NCBI GenBank assembly: GCA_022750335.1
Contig: JAKIVX010000009.1
Location: 1-37,003 of the forward strand
DNA length: 37,003 nt
Direction of reading: 5' to 3'
From: Thermoplasmata archaeon
GTDB lineage: Archaea; Thermoplasmatota; Thermoplasmata; Lutacidiplasmatales; UBA184
Below the pieces are notes generated by a model. The model had not been told where the DNA came from, did no database searches, and worked only from the letters and a program-made list of their open reading frames with translations. Position numbers and translations under genes: made by a program. Shown one piece after another: positions 31,306 through 37,003 of the stretch (position 1 is the first letter of the stretch; each line of letters opens with the position of its first letter).

Positions 31306-32325
31306 CTAGTCGTACCGCTTCCACGTGATGACGAAGTGGTCCTTATGGTAGTCAAACGAGGTCAGGCTGCTGATCTTCTGCTGGGTCAGCCCCGAGAGGA
31401 ACCCGATCGTCGTCACCTTGTAGACCGTCGCACCCGCGGAGGATGGGAGGCCCCCGATTCCGGCATAGTGTCCATTGACGGTCGCGTCGCAGGTGGCGAA
31501 GGTGGTCGTTCCGTAGTCGGGGAGGTAGTAGCCCTGGTCGACCAACGACTCGGAAATGCACTCCACCGTCGAGTCGGATCCGCTCTCGCACGCGCCGTTG
31601 CTCGGGTTGCATGTGGTGGGGTTTCCCACCACACTCAAGTCCGCCGCCGAGTTGGAGAGGTCGTTCACGACGATCGTGTACACCCCGCACGAGCTGCCGT
31701 AGCAGAACTGGGGGTTGAAGAGAATATACGCCTCGATCCAGTCACCCGCCGAGACCGAACTGCTGAAGCTCTGGATGCCGTTGTACGGGAAGAACTCCCA
31801 CCAGGTCCAGTAGTAGGGTCCGGCGCCCGTAGATGTGCAGTAGCCGTACGTTCCGCCCTGCTCGACCGTACCTGTGCCAAAGCCGTCGATCCCGACCCAG
31901 TTGTCGTTGATCGCCGGATAAGCCGAGCTGCAGCTGATCGACGGAACCTGCCATACTCCATAGGACTCGAGGATTGTACCGGCCGTCGCCGTGTCAGCGT
32001 AGCCGCCCCAGTTCGTGCTGGAGCTGCTCGGCGACGAGACATGGTGGAGCCGCTTCGCCAACGAGGCCGGTATCTTCTGGGCCGGTCCCAAGTTGGTCAG
32101 TCCTACGGACTGGGCCACATGGCTCGCCTCTGTCGCAGCCACGACCAAGGCCCCGGCAAGGCCGAAGCCCACCAGGCCCATGGTCGCTACAGCTACCGCC
32201 AGAAGTGCCGAAGTTCTTTCCTCGCTTCGTCGCCAATTCGTTCGTTCCAAAGGTTTCTCGCCCAAGGCGATTTCCCCCAGTGCCGAGAGGGCTTGTTCGT
32301 AGATAAAGCCCGGTGATTTTTCCAC
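31306..32325 (-). CDS. G1 family (eqolisin) peptidase-like protein with N-terminal membrane anchor
   Basis: The C-terminal ~240 residues form a G1 peptidase beta-sandwich: SSTNWGGYA opens it, NDNWVGIDG and VEQGGT carry the catalytic Gln (codon 31858-31860), WTWWEFFPYNG follows, and VECISESLV carries the catalytic Glu (codon 31561-31563). Eqolisins cleave proteins at strongly acid pH and are best known from fungi, with scattered bacterial and archaeal members. A TM segment or uncleaved signal (LLAVAVATMGLVGFGLAGALVVAAT) precedes the domain, so it acts outside the cell. Several Cys in the domain may form disulfides. The start is uncertain: GTG 32325 and TTG 32265 are the candidates; the frame further upstream is random-looking. 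A terminator follows. Confidence 0.88.
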   Translation of the reverse strand: MEKSPGFIYEQALSALGEIALGEKPLERTNWRRSEERTSALLAVAVATMGLVGFGLAGALVVAATEASHVAQSVGLTNLGPAQKIPASLAKRLHHVSSPSSSSTNWGGYADTATAGTILESYGVWQVPSISCSSAYPAINDNWVGIDGFGTGTVEQGGTYGYCTSTGAGPYYWTWWEFFPYNGIQSFSSSVSAGDWIEAYILFNPQFCYGSSCGVYTIVVNDLSNSAADLSVVGNPTTCNPSNGACESGSDSTVECISESLVDQGYYLPDYGTTTFATCDATVNGHYAGIGGLPSSAGATVYKVTTIGFLSGLTQQKISSLTSFDYHKDHFVITWKRYD

Positions 32326-32329
32326 GCCT

Positions 32330-32737
32330 GCGTGCAAGTTGCAACTACTACGCACATTCCATTCGGCTTCGGAGGGCCGAGATTGTGCACGAAGAGTCCG
32401 TAGTCGTCCGGCGCCCAAAAAATCTCGCTGTACGCCGAAGTTCTCTGGACCGCTACAGTTCAAAGCGGGCCAGCCGAACGGGCCGCACGGGGTCCCGACG
32501 ATCGCGCGAATGGATGAAGTGCTGAAAATGAGGGAATCTGGGCCGCACTGCGACGAATGGATGCCGACCCCGAGGGCACTGTTGGACGCCGAACTGAGTG
32601 TGGTCCGTTCCAAATAAAGTTCACGCGGAGGAGCGGGAGGGGGCCGGGGGATTGGGGGGCGCGCTCCGGGTTGGGTTGAACGCAGGTCAACCGCGCTCGG
32701 CCCGGGGGCGACCGAGGGCATCATCGTCACACACGAT
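32330..32737. other. Intergenic region, no supported gene
   Basis: About 400 bp between two minus-strand genes. Several frames are open but none shows domain-like sequence or consistent codon use. GC content is lower than in the flanking threonine synthase gene. Confidence 0.45.
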
Positions 32738-34012
32738 TTACCCAATGATGTCGGCGGAGGAAGCCGAGCCCGACGCCGGAGTGACCGGGGGATGCTCGAG
32801 GTCACGCGGCCGGGTGGGGGACGCTTCGAGCCGGTCGCGCAGGTGCGGGATCGAGTACGACTGGCCCGAACCAGTGTTGTAGAGGAGGACGGTCTCCCCG
32901 GGCCGCAGGTCTCCGCGCCGCATCAAGGGGCCGAGAGCGGCGTAGGGGGCCGCTCCTTCGGGGGACACGGAGATCCCTTCCCGTCGAGCCAGAACTTCCA
33001 TAGCGTCCACTAGGTCGATGTCGCGGACGACCACCCCTCCCCCACGGCTCGCTCGAACGGCCTCCAAGATCCGCTCGGAAGCGAACGGAGCGGGAACCAG
33101 AAGTCCGGGGGCGATGGTGGAAGGATGCTCCCACGGCTCCGCGGTCGGAGCTCCGCTCTCCAAGGCACGGACGACCGGAGCACATCCGATGGCCTGGATC
33201 GCGTATAGGCGGGGCATACGCTCCAGAAGCCCGAGCTCGCGGAGCTCGGTGAACGCCTTGTACATCCCGAGCAAACCGGTTCCACCCCCCGTGGGATAGA
33301 GGATGGCGTCGGGCAATTCCCCCACCGGGGACTGCTCGAAGATCTCGAGTCCCATGGTCTTCTTTCCTTCCACTCGGTACGGTTCCCGAAGGGTCGACAT
33401 GTCGAACGACCCTCGTCCGATTTCGGAGCTCCGAGCGACCGCTCCGGCCTCACGGATCGTCCCCGGTACGGCCATCACTTCCGCCCCGTACCTTCGGCAC
33501 ATTTCCTGCACGGATCGGGCCGTCCGGTCCGGCAGGTAGACCCGTACTCTCCTCGAGGCGCGAGCCCCATACGCCGCGAGAGCGACCCCGGCATTTCCCG
33601 CGCTGGGCACGTACAGGTCCGTGAGTCCAAGTTCGTGCGCTCGACTGACGGCGACCGTCATGCCCCGTGCTTTGAAGGAACCAGTGGGGAGTAGCCCATC
33701 ATCCTTGAGCTTCAGTCGGAGTCCGGGGGCTGCCGCCGCCTCGGTCAGGGAGAGGATGGGCGAGAATCCTTCGCCCAACGAGGCGATCATGGACGAGGAG
33801 CGAACCGGAAGCAGTTCCCGGTATCGCCACAGCGTGGACGAACGTCCATCGAGTTTCGAGCGCCAACTGTGCCCGTCGAGCTGATCCAGGTCGTACCGCG
33901 CGAGCAGAGTGTGGCCACAGGTCGGACAAGGCCCGACCGGGTGCGAGGCGTCGACCTCGGAGCAACAGGCCCGGCACTCGAGCATCGTCAGGAGAGAACC
34001 GGTCTCAGCCAC
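32738..34012 (-). CDS. Threonine synthase family PLP enzyme with N-terminal zinc ribbon
   Basis: The 424-residue protein starts with a rubredoxin-like zinc ribbon (Cys13, 16, 29, 32), then has the fold-type II PLP core: LPTGSFKARG with Lys114 binding PLP, SAGNAGVALAAYG (substrate-binding SxGN loop), and the phosphate-binding PTGGGTGLLG. This arrangement is typical of archaeal threonine synthases, which convert O-phosphohomoserine to threonine, though related enzymes act on other substrates. The GTG at 34012 is chosen because ggtgg lies three bases before it; ATG 33985 would also keep the ribbon. No other threonine genes are adjacent. It is divergent from the unknown gene at 34154. Confidence 0.88.
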   Translation of the reverse strand: MAETGSLLTMLECRACCSEVDASHPVGPCPTCGHTLLARYDLDQLDGHSWRSKLDGRSSTLWRYRELLPVRSSSMIASLGEGFSPILSLTEAAAAPGLRLKLKDDGLLPTGSFKARGMTVAVSRAHELGLTDLYVPSAGNAGVALAAYGARASRRVRVYLPDRTARSVQEMCRRYGAEVMAVPGTIREAGAVARSSEIGRGSFDMSTLREPYRVEGKKTMGLEIFEQSPVGELPDAILYPTGGGTGLLGMYKAFTELRELGLLERMPRLYAIQAIGCAPVVRALESGAPTAEPWEHPSTIAPGLLVPAPFASERILEAVRASRGGGVVVRDIDLVDAMEVLARREGISVSPEGAAPYAALGPLMRRGDLRPGETVLLYNTGSGQSYSIPHLRDRLEASPTRPRDLEHPPVTPASGSASSADIIG

Positions 34013-34153
34013 GGACCCACCGAGCCCGCGTCCGGAAGTCGGTCGAACGCTCCATCGGGCGACCACCGCTAGGCGCGAGGCGACGTAACCTCTTCCCCCG
34101 GAACGGTCCCGGCACATCCCAACCCTCATCTTGCAGGGGGTCTGGACTTGGCC

Positions 34154-34792
34154 ATGACGAGCCCGGGGGAGCCGCCTCTTTCTGCGCCGGACCTAATCGG
34201 TCCGATCTCGATCCTGAACCAGCCGGTGAGCGGGCCTCGTTCGGCCCGTCGTCGGCACAACCGGACCTTCGCGCACGTCCACCTGGTCGTCGAACTGAAG
34301 TCGAGCGCCGTGACACCGACGGCCGTCCCAGTGTTGCAACGCCTCGAGGCCCTTCTCGGAATGAGGAAGATCGTGGAGGCGGCGGACTTGATCCGGCTCG
34401 CTGGGTGGACACTCCATGCCTTCTCGGCACGAGGGTTCCGACGGGTCGACCATTGGGAGGTCGCCCCGGGCGGTTGGTTGCCCCTCCCCGAGGCGTCTGC
34501 CCGACGACCCACGGAGGAACCGGTGGGTCATTTGCTGAAGATCCTCGAGAGCGACGCGGCGCGGTCGATCGCCCAGGCACGGACCTTCTCGGTGCGGTTG
34601 TCCGACTTCCACGGCAACCACGCGGACGTAATCGTCCGGCGGGTTCACCGCGCCCGAAGGCCGGCGATCGAGCTCGACCTTCGGGGGATTTGGACTCGAT
34701 CCGATGTGGAGGACCTGAAGGAGGCCTTCAGCGAGCGATTGCCGGTCGTCCGGACGACGGTCACAAAGTTCCAGTACGCGGCCGGGAAGTAG
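34154..34792 (+). CDS. Hypothetical protein of unknown function
   Basis: The 212-residue protein is not recognised. Its middle (about 40-75) has a strand FAHVHLVVELKSS and a helix with VPVLQRLEALLGMRKIVEAA; its end (about 140-210) has two strands, FSVRLSDFHGNHADVIV and PAIELDLRG, and a helix EDLKEAFSERL. The pattern suggests a compact alpha/beta domain, possibly two copies of a small ferredoxin-like unit (tentative). There is no TM segment or Cys motif. The ATG at 34154 is two codons after an in-frame TTG. It is divergent from the threonine synthase gene. Confidence 0.5.
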   Translation: MTSPGEPPLSAPDLIGPISILNQPVSGPRSARRRHNRTFAHVHLVVELKSSAVTPTAVPVLQRLEALLGMRKIVEAADLIRLAGWTLHAFSARGFRRVDHWEVAPGGWLPLPEASARRPTEEPVGHLLKILESDAARSIAQARTFSVRLSDFHGNHADVIVRRVHRARRPAIELDLRGIWTRSDVEDLKEAFSERLPVVRTTVTKFQYAAGK

Positions 34793-34935
34793 GCGCGGCC
34801 TTCTCGGTCGGACATCGGCCGACCGCCCACCCGTTCCGAGGGCCGGGCGCGAGGGCGCCGCGCACATGACCTGGGTCCCTAGAAGCCTCCATAAAGGGCA
34901 CCGACCATCGGGCGAGGAGCCCCGAAGTCTCTCTT
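34793..34935. promoter_or_regulatory. Intergenic promoter region upstream of the MoxR cluster
   Basis: The AT-rich ccataaaggg (34888-34897) is the best promoter candidate for the cluster and would give a leader of about 20 nt before the ATG at 34936. Confidence 0.4.
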
Positions 34936-35430
34936 ATGGCTCTTCCAAAAGGACCCGAGGCCGGACGACCCTCCGAAACCGCGCCGGCGTGGTCGGGGAG
35001 CTCCGCAACCTCCGGTCGGATCGCACCCGTAGCGACGGCGGAACGGGATCTGGCGGACGGGCAGTACGACCGGGCCGTACGCGAGGCCTACCACCGCGTG
35101 GTCCTGGACCTCCAGAAAGCCTACGGGCTATCCCTCCCGGCCCAGTGGACGCACCGTGAGTTCCTCTCGGATTTCCTGCGGAACGACATGGGGATCTTGA
35201 CGACGCTCGTTGCCCAACTCTATCGGTTGTACGAGCCTGTCCGGTACGGCGTGCGCTCGGATTGGCTGACCGAAGACCCCCTACCGATCCTGCACCTCAT
35301 CTACAACGAACCCGCGATGCGCGACCTCTATCGAGTCGCGTCTCCGGGCCCGGCCGCGGCTCCGAAGGGACGTTCGTTCGCTTCGGGTCGGTCCCCGCTC
35401 GGCGATCGGGCCGACGGTCCTTCTGAGTGA
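34936..35430 (+). CDS. DUF4129-like protein of the MoxR cluster
   Basis: The 164-residue protein has, after a low-complexity start, a core YDRAVREAYHRVVLDLQKAY (about 44-63) followed by LPAQWTHREFLSDF, which matches the C-terminal domain of DUF4129 proteins (the AY-x-x-x-x..L..GL..P..T-x-x-E-[YF]L pattern). DUF4129 proteins usually have TM helices ahead of this domain; here none is seen, so it may be the soluble half. The tail is low complexity. It opens a cluster with the membrane protein 22 bp downstream and a MoxR ATPase. Such clusters, often with DUF58 and transglutaminase genes, are thought to mature or assemble envelope proteins. Confidence 0.7.
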   Translation: MALPKGPEAGRPSETAPAWSGSSATSGRIAPVATAERDLADGQYDRAVREAYHRVVLDLQKAYGLSLPAQWTHREFLSDFLRNDMGILTTLVAQLYRLYEPVRYGVRSDWLTEDPLPILHLIYNEPAMRDLYRVASPGPAAAPKGRSFASGRSPLGDRADGPSE

Positions 35431-35452
35431 GCGGGGGGTCGAGCGCAAGACC

Positions 35453-35959
35453 GTGGCCTACCTTCCGGTACTCTCGAATGTTTCGTTCGCCCTGCCCTTG
35501 GTAATCCTGGTCGCTGCTGGGATCCTCTGGTGGTGGACCACACGCGTGTCCGTTCCACCGCGGCTCGCCGCGGTATCCCCGCTTCGTTCGTGGAAGGTCA
35601 GCCCGGTCGCGGCCGTCTATGCGTCGTTGCGGCAGGACCAGTACCTGCTCGCGGCGTACCTCCTAAAGGCCCGTCTCGCCCGTCTCGCGTTCGATCAGGT
35701 CGGGATCGCCCCGGACGACTTGCGCACGTGGATGATCACAAAGACCGCTCCCGCGTTGCCGATCCCTCTCACTCCCGGGAAGGTCTGGTCGCACCTCACC
35801 TCCGCGTATGGCTCCGCCTACTTGGCCGAAGGTGCGCCGGTCTGGGAGTCGTTCTCTGACATCATCGTGCCGCGACGGCGCCGGAAGGCCGCCCGTGAGT
35901 TCGCCCGGGCGGCGGCCGAGGTGGAAGAAGTGGTCGCCGCGTGGTCGGGGGCGACGTGA
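35453..35959 (+). CDS. Single-TM protein of the MoxR cluster
   Basis: The 168-residue protein begins with one clear membrane segment (about 10-29, ending GILWWWTT), followed by a soluble domain rich in Ala, Leu and Arg with the helix SPVAAVYASLRQDQYLLAAY and an acidic-basic C-terminal helix (RKAAREFARAAAEVEEVVAAW). I do not recognise a named family, but its position between a DUF4129-like gene and a MoxR ATPase gene suggests it is a membrane partner of the same system, possibly the counterpart missing from the upstream protein. It starts with GTG at 35453 and its stop overlaps the next start as GTGA. Confidence 0.7.
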   Translation: MAYLPVLSNVSFALPLVILVAAGILWWWTTRVSVPPRLAAVSPLRSWKVSPVAAVYASLRQDQYLLAAYLLKARLARLAFDQVGIAPDDLRTWMITKTAPALPIPLTPGKVWSHLTSAYGSAYLAEGAPVWESFSDIIVPRRRRKAAREFARAAAEVEEVVAAWSGAT

Positions 35960-36990
35960 CGACCCCCGCGGCGCGGCCGGAAGGGTCCCCGTCTGCGACG
36001 ATCGACCCTGGTCCGAAGGAGGACCTTGCGACAGCCGCGGCCATCCTGGATCGATTGCAGGCGTCCATCGGCCGCGAAGTGATCGGGTACGCCCCGGTCG
36101 TCCGAGCCCTGGCGAACGCCCTCCTCGCCAACGGTCACGTCCTGCTCGAGGGCGTCCCCGGCCTGGCCAAGACCTACCTGGTTCGTTCGTTCGCCGGATC
36201 GCTCGCCCTCAGCTTCCGACGGATCCAGTTCACGCCGGACATGCTCCCCTCGGACATCCTCGGGGCGACCGTGCTCAATCCCAAGGACCGCTCGTTCGAG
36301 TTCCGCCCCGGCCCGATCTTCGCGAACGTCATCCTGGCCGATGAGATCAACCGGGCGCCGCCCAAGGTTCAGTCGGCCCTCCTCGAAGCGATGCAGGAGG
36401 GCCAGGTCACCATCGAGGGCCAAACGCATCCGTTACCGCGACCGTTCATGGTCATCGCCACCCAGAATCCGATCGAGCAGGAGGGGACCTACCCACTCCC
36501 CGAGGCCGAGCTCGATCGGTTCCTCTTCCGGTGGATCCTCGACTACCCGTCGGCCGCGGATGAAGTGACGATCCTGCGCACGCGCGGCGACGTCGAGGCA
36601 GACGGCGGGGGTGCGCCCGTGGTCACGGCCGCGGAGCTCGAGCGGTTGCGCACCCTGCCCGGGCAGGTGTTCGTCGCCGACGACCTCTTCCGCTACATCA
36701 CGCGCATCGTCCGCGGGACGCGCGAAGACCCCCGCATCCTGGTCGGGGCTTCCCCCCGAGCGAGTGTCCATCTCCTCAATGCCGCCAAAGCGGCCGCCGT
36801 GCTGGATGGGAGGAAGTACGTCATCCCGGACGATGCTCGCGACTTTGCGCTTCCCGTCCTCAGCCATCGCGTCATCCTCCGCCCCGAGGCCCTGACCCTA
36901 TCGCTCCAACGAGGGGGGATCGGTCGCACGGCCGAATCGATTCGAACAGTTCTCGACGAAGTACTCGCGCGCGTCGACATCCCCCGTTGA
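35956..36990 (+). CDS. moxR: MoxR-type AAA ATPase
   Basis: The 344-residue protein is a complete MoxR (AAA_3) ATPase: Walker A GVPGLAKT (66-73), the FTPDMLPSDILGA segment, Walker B LADEINRAPPKVQSALLEAM, sensor 1 IATQNPIEQEGTYPLPEAELDRF (split across two motifs) and a C-terminal helical lid with GASPRASVHLL. MoxR ATPases act as chaperones for metal or envelope protein maturation with partner proteins of the VWA or DUF58 type. The GTG at 35956 is preferred to GTG 35941 because it overlaps the previous stop by four bases (GTGA), implying translational coupling. The stop lies 13 bp before the window edge, so further cluster genes (DUF58 expected) are not visible. Confidence 0.95.
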   Translation: MTTPAARPEGSPSATIDPGPKEDLATAAAILDRLQASIGREVIGYAPVVRALANALLANGHVLLEGVPGLAKTYLVRSFAGSLALSFRRIQFTPDMLPSDILGATVLNPKDRSFEFRPGPIFANVILADEINRAPPKVQSALLEAMQEGQVTIEGQTHPLPRPFMVIATQNPIEQEGTYPLPEAELDRFLFRWILDYPSAADEVTILRTRGDVEADGGGAPVVTAAELERLRTLPGQVFVADDLFRYITRIVRGTREDPRILVGASPRASVHLLNAAKAAAVLDGRKYVIPDDARDFALPVLSHRVILRPEALTLSLQRGGIGRTAESIRTVLDEVLARVDIPR

Positions 36991-37003
36991 GGCGCCGGAG
37001 GGG

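Noticed and set aside
1-37003. CRISPR array, insertion sequence, rRNA or origin
   Set aside because: No spaced direct repeats, transposase motifs, terminal inverted repeats, rRNA-like stretches or Orc/Cdc6 genes with repeat clusters were seen.

Overview
The window looks like chromosome from a GC-rich archaeon, most plausibly a member of the Thermoplasmatota from an acidic, aerobic habitat (inference, no search was run). Grounds: the tRNA-Val has no encoded CCA; many genes start 24-35 nt after a short AT-rich box with no Shine-Dalgarno, as in leaderless archaeal transcripts; there is an HTH_10 (bacterio-opsin activator type) regulator and an F2/F3-type M1 aminopeptidase; and there are two peptidases of acid-active families (S53 sedolisin, G1).

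Layout. 1-6.5 kb is looser and somewhat less GC-rich: small membrane proteins, a DUF1330 protein, an M29-like aminopeptidase that appears to have lost its metal ligands, a decaying gene (two in-frame TGA codons plus a likely frameshift), a RibD_C/DHFR-like reductase and a VOC protein. 6.5-10.7 kb holds the HTH_10 regulator, a protein resembling a degenerate RecA/KaiC domain, and the M1 aminopeptidase. 10.8-15.96 kb holds a MacB-type ABC ATPase and FtsX-type permease, a GNAT acetyltransferase with its own promoter, and a cupin. 15.96-20.6 kb has an NmrA-like protein, a CADD-family protein with a complete set of the residues used by self-sacrificing p-aminobenzoate synthases, a kumamolisin-like sedolisin and the ammonium channel amt.

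20.7-25.8 kb carries a type II NADH dehydrogenase, a sugar nucleotidyltransferase, a zinc alcohol dehydrogenase translationally coupled to a class III aminotransferase or racemase, and a 96-residue unknown. 25.8-29.8 kb carries a small fold-type I aminotransferase, an HNH nuclease, purA (no standard start codon in frame), a LysO-type exporter and tRNA-Val(CAC). 29.8-32.7 kb, just after the tRNA, is looser and less GC-rich: a SnoaL-like protein, an SRPBCC protein and a membrane-anchored G1 peptidase followed by a strong terminator. 32.7-37 kb holds a threonine synthase family enzyme, an unknown 212-residue protein and the start of a MoxR/DUF4129 cluster that runs to the window edge.

Together the genes suggest a proteolytic, respiring heterotroph: peptidases supply peptides and ammonium, aminotransferases and Amt handle nitrogen, and NDH-2 feeds a respiratory chain. 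The observations most worth a second look are the archaeal CADD homologue, the purA start, the metal-less M29 protein, the HTAAG leaderless promoter pattern, and the 14-bp palindrome between amt and the sedolisin gene. I saw no CRISPR array, insertion sequence, rRNA or replication origin.
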